A stretch of 13,364 nt of DNA from JANOGU01 sp964499865 (lineage in GTDB: Bacteria > Pseudomonadota > Alphaproteobacteria > Rhodobacterales > Rhodobacteraceae), in assembly GCA_964499865.1 (NCBI GenBank), contig CAZCPY010000084.1, positions 1 to 13,364 of the forward strand, written 5' to 3'. This document shows positions 6,712 through 12,867 of this stretch, one piece after another. Each line of letters starts with the position of its first letter. Within the stretch, counting starts at the first letter, position 1. Below the pieces are notes generated by a model. It was not told the DNA's origin. It saw only the letters and a program-made list of their open reading frames with translations, and made no database searches. A program made the translations under genes and the position numbers.

Positions 6712-7134
6712 ATGGACAGCCAGGGCGACAGCGGGGGCACGACGGCCAAGGTGCAGAAGTCGGAAGCCGAATGGCGCGCGCAACTCGGCCCCGAGGCGTT
6801 CAGGGTCACCCGCCAGCACGGCACCGAACGCGCCTTCACGCACGACGACTTTCCCAAGGCCGCGGGGATGTTCCACTGCGTCTGCTGCGATGCGCCGCTG
6901 TTCGACCAGGCGCACAAGTTCGAGTCGGGCACCGGCTGGCCGTCGTTCTGGAAACCGGCCGAGGGCGCCGGGGTCGGCACGCAGGAGGACCGGTCCTGGT
7001 TCATGCGCCGCACCGAGGTCCACTGCGACCGCTGCGCCGCGCATCTGGGCCATGTCTTCCCCGACGGCCCGCGGCCCACCGGCCTGCGCTACTGCATCAA
7101 CGGCGTGGCGCTGACCTTCAGACCCAAGGGCTGA
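6712..7134 (+). CDS. msrB: Peptide-methionine (R)-S-oxide reductase
   Basis: Repairs oxidised proteins by reducing methionine-R-sulfoxide. The protein is 140 residues and all hallmarks of the zinc-containing form are present: the paired CxxC zinc ligands Cys56/Cys59 (HCVCCDAP) and Cys105/Cys108 (CDRCAAHLGHVF), GTGWPSFW (73-80) and the catalytic Cys128 in RYCINGVAL. ATG at 6712 is chosen because GGGAGA stands 7 bases upstream and the family domain begins soon after (KSEAEWRAQLGPEAFRVTRQ). The open frame extends upstream to 6637, but that stretch contains the predicted promoter. There is no signal peptide, so the enzyme is cytosolic. It is a single-gene unit, convergent with the gene at 7195-8037. 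Confidence 0.95.
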   Translation: MDSQGDSGGTTAKVQKSEAEWRAQLGPEAFRVTRQHGTERAFTHDDFPKAAGMFHCVCCDAPLFDQAHKFESGTGWPSFWKPAEGAGVGTQEDRSWFMRRTEVHCDRCAAHLGHVFPDGPRPTGLRYCINGVALTFRPKG

Positions 7135-7145
7135 TCGCGACAGGC

Positions 7146-7160
7146 GGGCGGGCGGGCGGG
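7146..7160 (+). other. G-quadruplex motif between convergent genes
   Basis: GGGCGGGCGGGCGGG is a perfect four-tract G3 motif with single-base loops, the most stable type of intramolecular quadruplex. Further G-runs follow to about 7193. It lies 11 bases after the msrB stop and 35 bases before the stop of the convergent gene. It would form in the msrB transcript or in plus-strand DNA and might help to stop converging polymerases. It may equally be just a GGGC simple repeat. Confidence 0.5.
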
Positions 7161-7194
7161 CGCGCGGTCGGGCGGAGGGGCGGCAGGGCGGCGG

Positions 7195-8037
7195 CTATTT
7201 CCCGCCCGCTTCCTTCAGCACCGTGCCCGCGCAGTCGCCGCCGACCTGCCCGCCCAGGGCCATCGCCAGCGCCTTCAGCTTGGCAGGCAGGGATTTCTCG
7301 TCCACGCCCTTGATCGGGCCCTTGCGCGTCTCGGTGCCCAGGATCGACTTGGCCCCGGTCATCACCACGACCGAGATCAGCCCGAAGATTTCGCCCTTGT
7401 CCCGGTCGAACTCCAGATCCACGCGGGGCTGGAGGATGAAGCCTTCCTTGGGCTTGGCTGAGACGACCTCGATCTTTCCGCCAAGCGCCTTGGTCAGCGC
7501 CGTGCCCACGAGGTCGGGCACCTCCTTGGTCAGTTCGACGTCCCAGACCTTGCCGAGCGCGACCTTCTCCACCTGCACCTGCGGCTTTTCGGGCTTCCCG
7601 GCGCTATCCCCGGCCTTTTCCCACTTGGACATGCGCTGGTCGAGCTGCTTGAACACCTTGTCGGAACAGTCCTCGGCCAGCGTCCTGACCAGGTCGGCCA
7701 CCGCATCCTCGATCTTCCTGGGGTTCACCCCGTCCACCGAGCCGTTGCTGGACACGTTGCCGAAGAACGACCGGCCCGGCGTTTCGGCCAGAACGACCGA
7801 CAGCTTGCCCTTGATGGCCTTCTTCTTCTCGTCGTACTCTAGGTTCTGGATGGTGCCCGAGATGTCGAAGCCCGGTTCCCTGGGCTGGGTGCGGACCTGC
7901 CTGAAGCCCTTCGCCTGCCCGGTCGCCTTTTCGAGGACGGCCACGACCACATCGGGCGCGCCCTTGCACAGCCTGGCGTCCCAGGGTTTCTGCAGGCCGA
8001 ACTTGTCGATGTAGACCGGCACCGGATCGTCGGCCAT
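7195..8037 (-). CDS. Hypothetical protein with two similar halves
   Basis: I do not recognise this 280-residue protein. It is built of two related halves, about 5-130 and 152-277. VYIDKFGLQKPWDARLCKGAPDVV aligns with VEKVALGKVWDVELTKEVPDLV, LEYDEKKKAIKGKLSVVLAET with LEFDRDKGEIFGLISVVVMTG, and each half ends in a helix with a conserved Cys (LAEDCSDKV, Cys124; GGDCAGTV, Cys269). The halves are joined by a Lys/Pro-rich linker (about 136-152). There is no signal peptide or membrane segment, so it is probably cytosolic. It is unusually Lys-rich for this neighbourhood. The ATG at 8037 follows AAGGAG by 10 bases. It lies 68 bases downstream of the bamE-like gene on the same strand, so co-transcription is possible. 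The strand pattern suggests two alpha/beta domains, but that is only an impression. Confidence 0.8.
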   Translation of the reverse strand: MADDPVPVYIDKFGLQKPWDARLCKGAPDVVVAVLEKATGQAKGFRQVRTQPREPGFDISGTIQNLEYDEKKKAIKGKLSVVLAETPGRSFFGNVSSNGSVDGVNPRKIEDAVADLVRTLAEDCSDKVFKQLDQRMSKWEKAGDSAGKPEKPQVQVEKVALGKVWDVELTKEVPDLVGTALTKALGGKIEVVSAKPKEGFILQPRVDLEFDRDKGEIFGLISVVVMTGAKSILGTETRKGPIKGVDEKSLPAKLKALAMALGGQVGGDCAGTVLKEAGGK

Positions 8038-8105
8038 CGCCGATGGTCTCCTTGCAAATGACTTGCAGGAAGTCTAGCCGCGAATCCCGCGCAAATCCAG
8101 CCCGA

Positions 8106-8573
8106 TCATTCCAGAAGGTTGCCCGCGCGCAGGCGGCCGAAGCTGCTGAAAAGCTGGCGGATCAGGCTGATGCCCTTGATGTTGGACTGCGTCACCCGGC
8201 GCGACAGGGCGACGACCCGGCCGTCCTCGAGCCCGAAGCGTTCGACGTTCCGCACCACGCCCCCCTCGTCGAAGGTGATCGCCACGACCTGGCGGTCCAC
8301 CTCCTGCGGCTGGCGCGGGCCGAAAGAGCGCCAGCGGCTTTGCACGTAGTACCAGCCCTGATCGTTCAGCAGGCCCTGCGCCGACGGCCGCCCGACCGCC
8401 GCGGCCACGCTGTCGCGCGTGCTTTCGCCCACGACAACCGCCTCGAGGTCGGCGTCGGTCGGCACGTAGCCGTGGTCGCGGAACACCGGCGCGCAGGCCG
8501 ACAACGCCAGCGCGACCGCCACGGCCAGGGTGGCGGACCTGATCCGCCCGCGCCGCGCCTGCCTGTCACCCAT
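8106..8573 (-). CDS. bamE: BamE/SmpA/OmlA-family outer membrane lipoprotein
   Basis: A lipoprotein of 155 residues. The N-terminus is basic (MGDRQARRGRIR), followed by a hydrophobic stretch and the lipobox LSAC with Cys27 as the lipidated residue, so it is exported and anchored in the outer membrane. The mature part has the BamE pattern: a short helix segment (DLEAVVVGESTRDSVAAAVGRP), LNDQGWYYVQSRWRSFG, VVAITFDEGGVVRNVERFGLEDG, then an alphaproteobacterial C-terminal extension (ISLIRQLFSSFGRL). BamE assists the BamA complex in inserting beta-barrel proteins. ATG at 8573 is chosen because it gives a normal signal peptide; an in-frame ATG nine codons upstream would add MRWQEGGAG. The gene is divergent from DUF177/rpmF, an order I recall from other Rhodobacteraceae. 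Confidence 0.9.
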   Translation of the reverse strand: MGDRQARRGRIRSATLAVAVALALSACAPVFRDHGYVPTDADLEAVVVGESTRDSVAAAVGRPSAQGLLNDQGWYYVQSRWRSFGPRQPQEVDRQVVAITFDEGGVVRNVERFGLEDGRVVALSRRVTQSNIKGISLIRQLFSSFGRLRAGNLLE

Positions 8574-8588
8574 GCCTGCCCCACCCTC

Positions 8589-8617
8589 TTGCCAGCGCAT
8601 CCGGGGGCGCCTATCCC
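8589..8617 (+). promoter_or_regulatory. Predicted promoter of the DUF177 gene
   Basis: A -35 of TTGCCA (8589-8594) and a -10 of TATCCC (8612-8617) are 17 bases apart. Transcription would begin near 8624, leaving an 80-base leader before the ATG at 8704. Pattern match only. Confidence 0.4.
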
Positions 8618-8645
8618 CCGTCACGGCCCGGCGCCATCGCACCGA

Positions 8646-8674
8646 GGGATAGCGAAGACCGGGCGGCTGTTCAA
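8646..8674 (-). promoter_or_regulatory. Predicted promoter of the bamE-like gene
   Basis: On the minus strand, TTGAAC (8674-8669) and TATCCC (8651-8646) are 17 bases apart, with a start near 8639 and a leader of about 65 bases. It is divergent from, and only about 30 bases away from, the plus-strand promoter with the same -10 sequence. The transcripts would overlap at their 5' ends. Confidence 0.4.
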
Positions 8675-8703
8675 GAAACGGATCAGCGCGGGGGACAACG
8701 GTC

Positions 8704-9234
8704 ATGTCGGGCATGGCGGGCACGCAAGGCATCCTGCGGACGGGCGGGCTTTCCCGCCGCCGTGCCACCCCCGTGGCGCTTGTCCCCGACGCGGCGGACC
8801 GCGCGCGGCTGGCCGAGGCGCTCGGCCTTCTGTCCCTGCCCGCCTTCCGCTTCGAAGGCGAGGTGCGCCCGGCGGGGCGCGAGGACTTCGACCTTGCGGC
8901 GCGGCTGGTGGCGACCGCGGTGCAGGCCTGCGTGGTCACGCTGGACCCGGTGGAAACCGCCGTCGAGCGCGGCGTGACGCGGCGCTTCCTGGCCGGGATG
9001 GCCGACCCCGGGCCCGGCGAAAGCGAGGTGCCCGAGGATACCGACAGCGAACCCCTGCCCGAGGTGCTGGACCTCTGGGCGGTGGCGGGGGAAGAGCTGA
9101 TGCTGGCGCTGCCGCTTTACCCCCGCCGTCCCGGCGCGGCCCTGCCCGACCCCGGGCCCGCTGCCGGGGAGGCGGACGATCCCCGCCCCAACCCCTTTGC
9201 GGCGCTGAAGCGCCTGACCCCGCCGGGGACGTGA
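8704..9234 (+). CDS. DUF177 family protein (YceD-like), upstream of rpmF
   Basis: A protein of 176 residues of the DUF177/YceD family, which almost always stands directly before rpmF and is associated with large-subunit rRNA in other bacteria and chloroplasts. Visible features are the hydrophobic strand ACVVTLDPVETAVERGVTRRFL (about 75-96), a strongly acidic stretch (PGESEVPEDTDSEPLPEVLDLW) and the conserved AGEELMLALPLYPR before a variable Pro-rich segment, closing with NPFAALKRL. The usual CxxC-type pair of some homologues is absent; the only cysteine is in QACVV. ATG at 8704 has GGGGGA 8 bases upstream; a second ATG at 8713 is possible. The molecular role is not established. The assignment rests on sequence pattern and the rpmF context. 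Confidence 0.88.
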   Translation: MSGMAGTQGILRTGGLSRRRATPVALVPDAADRARLAEALGLLSLPAFRFEGEVRPAGREDFDLAARLVATAVQACVVTLDPVETAVERGVTRRFLAGMADPGPGESEVPEDTDSEPLPEVLDLWAVAGEELMLALPLYPRRPGAALPDPGPAAGEADDPRPNPFAALKRLTPPGT

Positions 9235-9254
9235 CACAACCCCGCGTTTTCGGC

Positions 9255-9282
9255 TTGCGCTTGCCCGGAATCGCAGTATTTT
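9255..9282 (+). promoter_or_regulatory. Predicted promoter of rpmF-plsX-fabH
   Basis: TTGCGC (9255-9260), a 16-base spacer and TATTTT (9277-9282) give a start near 9289 and a leader of about 105 bases before rpmF. A local AT-rich stretch (AGTATTTTCC) in GC-rich DNA supports it. rpmF may also be read through from the DUF177 gene. Confidence 0.45.
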
Positions 9283-9305
9283 CCGCGCCTCACACCAGAG
9301 CCGCA

Positions 9306-9335
9306 GGCGCGGCGCCCCGCCGGGGCTGCCGCGCC
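9306..9335 (+). promoter_or_regulatory. Very stable hairpin in the rpmF leader
   Basis: GGCGCGGCGCCCC (9306-9318) pairs along its whole length with 9322-9335, leaving a single bulged T and a 3-base loop. A weaker stem TTCGC/GCGAA (9336-9340 with 9349-9353) follows. It lies between the predicted rpmF promoter and the rpmF start. It could be a terminator of the DUF177 transcript (only scattered T follow), an attenuator, or a leader element controlling ribosomal protein synthesis. Confidence 0.45.
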
Positions 9336-9394
9336 TTCGCTTTGGCAGGCGAAATCAGGGGCCCGTCGCGCCCCGTACGACCCGAGGTTGCACC

Positions 9395-9601
9395 ATGGCC
9401 GTCCCGCAGAACCGCACCACCCGCTCGCGGCGCAACATGCGCCGCGCGCATGACGCGCTGGTGGCGGCGAACCCCAACGCCTGCGCCAACTGCGGCGAAC
9501 TCAAGCGCCCGCACCACGTCTGCCCCTCCTGCGGCCATTACGACAGCCGCGAGGTGGTTCCCTCGGCCCGCGAGGTCGATCTGGACGAAGACGCGGCGTA
9601 A
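9395..9601 (+). CDS. rpmF: 50S ribosomal protein bL32
   Basis: A large-subunit ribosomal protein of 68 residues, normal length. The N-terminus MAVPQNRTTRSRRNMRRAHD is the conserved basic segment that enters the rRNA. A zinc ribbon follows with two pairs of cysteines (CANCGELKRPHHVCPSCG, about residues 30-47), so this is the zinc-binding (C+) form. The tail is acidic (EVDLDEDAA). The ATG has GAGG 8 bases upstream. The order DUF177-rpmF-plsX-fabH is conserved in many Proteobacteria, coupling ribosome and membrane lipid synthesis. The stop codon lies in the loop of a small hairpin (9592-9607), 24 bases before plsX. Confidence 0.97.
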   Translation: MAVPQNRTTRSRRNMRRAHDALVAANPNACANCGELKRPHHVCPSCGHYDSREVVPSAREVDLDEDAA

Positions 9602-9607
9602 GCCGCG
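9592..9607 (+). promoter_or_regulatory. Hairpin with the rpmF stop codon in its tetraloop
   Basis: CGCGGC-GTAA-GCCGCG is a perfect 6-bp stem closed by a GUAA (GNRA) loop, and the UAA of the loop is the rpmF stop codon. plsX starts 18 bases after the stem and has no clear Shine-Dalgarno, so the hairpin could affect re-initiation at plsX. It may be coincidence. Confidence 0.4.
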
Positions 9608-9625
9608 CGGGATTGCGCCTTCCGG

Positions 9626-10744
9626 ATGACCGACGAAGCCGCAAGCCCCTCGCCCGATCTCCCGGCGCCCGCGGCGGGGCGCATCGTCATTTCGGTCGAT
9701 GCGATGGGCGGCGACCGCGGCCCCGCGGCCGTCGTCGCGGGCCTTGCCGCCGCCGCCGCCGAGGATCCCGAGGCCGCCTACATCCTGCATGGCGACAGCG
9801 CGGTGCTCGGTCCCCTTGTCGCCCGCCGCGCCGCCCTCGCCGCCCGCTGCGAGCTGCGCCACGCCGACCGCGTGGTCGCCATGACCGACAAGCCCAGCCA
9901 TGTCATGCGCCACGGCGAGGGCACCTCGATGTGGTCCGCGATCGAGGCGGTGCGGCGGGGCGAGGCCAAGGTCGCCGTGTCCTGCGGCAACACCGGCGCG
10001 CTGATGGCGGTCAGCATGATCCGCCTGCGCAAGCTGCCGGGTGTGAACCGCCCCGCCATCGCCTGCCTCTGGCCCAGCCGGAACCCGGGCGGGTTCAACC
10101 TGATGCTGGACGTGGGTGCCGACATCAAGGCGGATGCCGAAGACCTGCTGCAATACGCCACGATGGGCGCAGCCTATGCGCGCAACGGCTTCAACCTGGC
10201 CCGCCCGCGCGTTGGCCTGCTGAACGTCGGCACCGAGGAACACAAGGGCCGGGCGGAACTGAAGCTCGCGCATGACAAGATGGCCCAGGCCGCCGGGGCC
10301 GGGGGCTTCGACTTCGTGGGCTTCGTCGAAGGCGGCGACATCCCGTCCGACCGGGTGGACGTGATCGTGACCGACGGCTTCACCGGCAACATCGCGCTCA
10401 AGACCGGCGAGGGCACGGCGCGGATCATCGCCGATTTCCTGCGCGAGGCGTTCAACGCGGGCTGGCTGTCGCGCTTTGCCTCGCTGCTGGCGCTGGGGTC
10501 TCTGGGCCGCCTGCGCAAGCGCATCGACCCCCGCCGCGTCAACGGCGGCGTGTTCCTCGGCCTGAACGGCACCGTCGTCAAGTCGCACGGCGCGGCCGAT
10601 GCGACGGGCGTGGCGGCGGCGATCCGGCTGGCCTATCAGCTGGCGCGGTCGGGCTTCAACGACAGGCTCGCGGCGCGGGTTGCGGAGGCGGGCCGCGCAG
10701 GGCAGGATGCCCCCCGGGGTGAAGGGGAGATGCGGGCCGAATGA
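9626..10744 (+). CDS. plsX: Phosphate acyltransferase PlsX
   Basis: Converts acyl-ACP and phosphate to acyl-phosphate, the acyl donor for PlsY in phosphatidic acid synthesis; a peripheral enzyme of the inner membrane. The protein is 372 residues, slightly longer than the typical 330-350 because of a Pro/Ala-rich N-terminal tail (about 18 residues) and a polar C-terminal tail. Landmarks are ISVDAMGGDRGP (about 22-33), GEGTSMWSAIEAVR, VSCGNTGALMAVSM, RPAIACLWPS, MLDVGAD, GLLNVGTEEHKG, GFVEGGDI, VIVTDGFTGNIALKTGEG and the C-terminal GGVFLGLNGTVVKSHGAAD. It starts 24 bases after rpmF with no strong Shine-Dalgarno, so translation may depend on rpmF. Its stop overlaps the fabH start (ATGA at 10741-10744). 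Confidence 0.96.
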   Translation: MTDEAASPSPDLPAPAAGRIVISVDAMGGDRGPAAVVAGLAAAAAEDPEAAYILHGDSAVLGPLVARRAALAARCELRHADRVVAMTDKPSHVMRHGEGTSMWSAIEAVRRGEAKVAVSCGNTGALMAVSMIRLRKLPGVNRPAIACLWPSRNPGGFNLMLDVGADIKADAEDLLQYATMGAAYARNGFNLARPRVGLLNVGTEEHKGRAELKLAHDKMAQAAGAGGFDFVGFVEGGDIPSDRVDVIVTDGFTGNIALKTGEGTARIIADFLREAFNAGWLSRFASLLALGSLGRLRKRIDPRRVNGGVFLGLNGTVVKSHGAADATGVAAAIRLAYQLARSGFNDRLAARVAEAGRAGQDAPRGEGEMRAE

Positions 10745-11712
10745 CCCTGCGCGCGGTCGTCCGGGGCGTCGGGCATTACCTGCCCGACCGTGTGGTCCCC
10801 AATGCCGAACTGGAAACGCTGGTCGACACGACCGACGACTGGATCCGCACGCGGTCGGGGATCGAGCGGCGGCATTTCGTGGCGCCGGGCCAGACCACCG
10901 CCGACCTGGCCACCGCCGCCGCCGCCGCCGCGCTGACCGATGCGGGCCTGGTGCCCGACGACATCGACGCGCTGATCGTCGCGACCTCGACCCCCGACCT
11001 GACCTTCCCCTCGGCCGCCACCATGGTGCAGGCGCGGCTTGGCATGACCGGCGGCTTTGCCTTCGACATCCAGGCGGTCTGCGCGGGGTTCGTCTATGCG
11101 CTGGCGAACGCCGATGCGCTGATCCGCGCGGGCAGCGCGCGCCGCGCGCTGGTGATCGGGGCCGAGACCTTCTCGCGCCTGATGGACTGGACCGACCGGT
11201 CGACCTGCGTGCTGTTCGGCGACGGCGCGGGGGCGCTGGTGCTCGAAGCCGCACCGGGAACGGGCAGCCCCGCCGACCGGGGGGTGCTGTCGTCCGACCT
11301 GCACTCCGACGGCCGCTTCCGCGACCTGCTCTATGTCGACGGCGGCACGTCGACGGGACAGACCGGGCACCTGCGCATGCAGGGCAAGGAGGTCTTCCGC
11401 CATGCCGTCGAAAAGCTGGCCGAGACCGCCCATGCGGCGCTGGCGCGTGCGGGCGTGACGCCCGATCAGGTCGACTGGATCGTGCCCCACCAGGCCAACA
11501 TCCGCATCATCGAGGGCACCGCCAAGCGGATGCAGGTGCCGATGGACCGCGTGGTGGTGACGGTGCAGGACCACGGCAACACCTCGGCCGCCTCGATCCC
11601 GCTGGCGCTGTCGGTGGGCCGCGCCCGCGGGCAGATCAAGCGGGGCGACCTTGTGGTGACCGAGGCGATCGGCGGCGGGCTGGCCTGGGGGGCGGTCGTG
11701 CTGCGCTGGTGA
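10741..11712 (+). CDS. fabH: 3-oxoacyl-ACP synthase III
   Basis: Starts type II fatty acid synthesis by condensing acetyl-CoA with malonyl-ACP. The 323 residues match the family length. The catalytic triad is complete: Cys114 (FDIQAVCAGFVYAL), His250 (DWIVPHQANIRII) and Asn280 (QDHGNTSAASIPLAL). Other marks are the N-terminal GVGHYLPDRVVPN, TTDDWIRTRSGIERR, FGDGAGALVLE and the closing EAIGGGLAWGAVVLRW. The ATG overlaps the plsX stop by ATGA, so the two are translationally coupled. ihfA follows after 114 bases, separated by a hairpin and a predicted promoter. Confidence 0.97.
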   Translation: MTLRAVVRGVGHYLPDRVVPNAELETLVDTTDDWIRTRSGIERRHFVAPGQTTADLATAAAAAALTDAGLVPDDIDALIVATSTPDLTFPSAATMVQARLGMTGGFAFDIQAVCAGFVYALANADALIRAGSARRALVIGAETFSRLMDWTDRSTCVLFGDGAGALVLEAAPGTGSPADRGVLSSDLHSDGRFRDLLYVDGGTSTGQTGHLRMQGKEVFRHAVEKLAETAHAALARAGVTPDQVDWIVPHQANIRIIEGTAKRMQVPMDRVVVTVQDHGNTSAASIPLALSVGRARGQIKRGDLVVTEAIGGGLAWGAVVLRW

Positions 11713-11737
11713 CGGCGCCCGCGACAGGCGCTTTTCC

Positions 11738-11754
11738 GCGGTTTCAAGAACCGC
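11738..11754 (+). terminator. Hairpin after fabH, possible terminator
   Basis: GCGGTT and AACCGC form a perfect 6-bp stem around TCAAG, 26 bases after the fabH stop. No T-run follows (a TTTT precedes it), so this is a weak candidate, but it sits at the expected end of the plsX-fabH message and before the ihfA promoter. Confidence 0.35.
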
Positions 11755-11770
11755 CGCCAAGACCCTGATA

Positions 11771-11799
11771 TTGACTCGGATTTCCGCGGCGCGCATCCT
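11771..11799 (+). promoter_or_regulatory. Predicted ihfA promoter
   Basis: The near-consensus -35 TTGACT (11771-11776) is followed after 17 bases by CATCCT (11794-11799). A start near 11806 leaves a leader of about 20 bases ending in GGGGGGA before the ihfA ATG. The -10 is weak, but the -35, spacing and position all fit. Confidence 0.5.
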
Positions 11800-11826
11800 G
11801 CCTGCGCGGACATCGGGGGGATGCAC

Positions 11827-12129
11827 ATGGGCGACCGGACTCTGACGCGGATGGACCTTTCGGAAGCCGTGTTCCGCGAGGTCGGGCTCAGCCGGAACGA
11901 ATCGGCAGCACTTGTCGAATCGGTGCTGCAGCATGTGTCGGACGCGCTGGCCGCGGGACATACCGTCAAGATCTCGTCCTTCGGCACCTTCACCATCCGC
12001 CAGAAATCCGCCCGCGTGGGCCGCAACCCCAAGACCGGGGACGAGGTTCCGATCTCGCCGCGCCGGGTGCTGACCTTCCGGCCCTCGCACCTGATGAAGG
12101 ACCGCGTGGCGGCAGGCGACGCAAGCTGA
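11827..12129 (+). CDS. ihfA: Integration host factor alpha subunit
   Basis: DNA-bending, nucleoid-associated protein that pairs with IhfB; it shapes promoters, replication origins and recombination sites. The 100 residues begin MGDRTLTRMDLSEAVFREVG. The DNA-binding beta arm region reads KISSFGTFTIRQKSARVGRNPKTGDEVPI, with the intercalating Pro in RNPKTG, and the end is RRVLTFRPSHLMKDRV, typical of the alpha chain. The ATG at 11827 is chosen over the ATG at 11821: it lies 5 bases after GGGGGGA, while 11821 directly abuts that run with no spacing, and homologues as I recall them start at this point. The MerR-type gene follows 17 bases later and is probably co-transcribed. Confidence 0.95.
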   Translation: MGDRTLTRMDLSEAVFREVGLSRNESAALVESVLQHVSDALAAGHTVKISSFGTFTIRQKSARVGRNPKTGDEVPISPRRVLTFRPSHLMKDRVAAGDAS

Positions 12130-12146
12130 CCCGAAAGGCCCGACCT

Positions 12147-12728
12147 TTGGACAAGTCGCCCGACGCCTTCCGCACCATCAGCGAGGTCGCCGACCACCTG
12201 GATACGCCCGCGCATGTGCTGCGGTTCTGGGAAAGCCGCTTTCCCCAGATCAGGCCGGTCAAGCGGGCGGGCGGGCGGCGGTATTACCGGCCTTCCGATG
12301 TGGCGCTTCTGCAGGGCATCAGGCGCCTTCTGCATGACGAGGGCATGACGATCCGCGGCGTGCAGAAGGTGCTGCGCGAACAGGGCGTGCGCCATGTGGC
12401 GGCCCTGTCGGGTGCCGACATCGCGGAGGAGGCGCCGTCTGCCGCGCCCGGGGCGGCCGAGGTTGCGCAGGCCGCACCTGCCGCATTCGAACCCGCTCCG
12501 GCGGACGCCACCGCGGCGGGGCCGCCGCCCGCCGCCGACCTGCCGCCTTTCGCCGCGCCGCCCCCGCCCGCGCCGCCTGCCGAACCCACAGAGACCTTCG
12601 CCGCCCGCCTGCGCGCCATCGCGCCGTCGACGATCAGGGCGCGCGGGGCAGCCCTGGCGCCCGCCGTGGCCCGGCTGGCCGCCCTGCGCGACCGGATGGC
12701 GGAACGCGGGCGGGTGCCCCGGCGGTGA
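12147..12728 (+). CDS. MerR family transcriptional regulator
   Basis: A DNA-binding protein of 193 residues. The MerR helix-turn-helix covers about residues 8-78: FRTISEVADHLDTPAHVLRF, then WESRFPQIRPVKRAGGRRYYRPSDVALLQGIRRLL with the conserved RRYY wing, then the helix TIRGVQKVLREQG. A long Ala/Pro-rich low-complexity linker (about 95-148) leads to a short basic helix (ETFAARLRAIAPS... to RVPRR). There is no cysteine at all, so it is not a thiol- or metal-thiolate-sensing MerR. The start is TTG at 12147 with AAAGG about 7 bases upstream; no ATG or GTG is in frame before the conserved SPDAFRTISEVAD. The ihfA-merR order is common in Rhodobacteraceae; the targets are unknown to me. Confidence 0.88.
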   Translation: MDKSPDAFRTISEVADHLDTPAHVLRFWESRFPQIRPVKRAGGRRYYRPSDVALLQGIRRLLHDEGMTIRGVQKVLREQGVRHVAALSGADIAEEAPSAAPGAAEVAQAAPAAFEPAPADATAAGPPPAADLPPFAAPPPPAPPAEPTETFAARLRAIAPSTIRARGAALAPAVARLAALRDRMAERGRVPRR

Positions 12729-12739
12729 TGCTTTTCCGC

Positions 12740-12767
12740 TTGCCCCGGCTGACGGAATCGCTAGGAG
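12740..12767 (+). promoter_or_regulatory. Predicted tRNA-Pro promoter
   Basis: TTGCCC (12740-12745) and TAGGAG (12762-12767) with a 16-base spacer would start transcription about 4 bases before the tRNA. The hexamers are weak; the call rests mainly on position. Confidence 0.35.
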
Positions 12768-12777
12768 TTCGCGCCGT

Positions 12778-12855
12778 CGGGCCGTGGCGCAGTCTGGTTA
12801 GCGCGTCCGTCTGGGGGGCGGAAGGTCGAGAGTTCAAATCTCTCCGGCCCGACCA
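12778..12855 (+). tRNA. tRNA-Pro (anticodon GGG)
   Basis: A complete cloverleaf of 78 bases including encoded CCA. The acceptor stem is CGGGCCG/CGGCCCG, the D stem GCGC/GCGC with loop AGTCTGGTTA, and the anticodon stem TCCGT/GCGGA around the loop CTGGGGG, so the anticodon GGG reads CCC and CCU proline codons. The variable region is short and the T arm is GAGAG-TTCAAAT-CTCTC. The discriminator base is A, as expected for tRNA-Pro. It lies between the MerR gene and dcd, with dcd starting 12 bases after the CCA. No integrase or duplicated 3' end is visible here, so there is no sign of an inserted element at this tRNA. Confidence 0.96.
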
Positions 12856-12867
12856 TGGTTCCGCCCC

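Noticed and set aside
8574..8939. Long N-terminal extension of the bamE-like protein (277 residues in all)
   Set aside because: It would bury the signal peptide and lipobox about 120 residues deep and overlaps the divergent DUF177 gene.
9290..11254. 654-codon minus-strand open frame opposite rpmF, plsX and fabH
   Set aside because: It is antisense to three conserved genes with no recognisable domains.
11821..11826. Upstream ATG for ihfA (MHMGDR...)
   Set aside because: It directly abuts the GGGGGG run that serves as ribosome site, leaving no spacing; the ATG at 11827 fits better.
12778..12855. tRNA-Pro as an attachment site of an integrated element
   Set aside because: No integrase, no repeated tRNA 3' end and no composition change follows; a housekeeping gene (dcd) starts 12 bases later.
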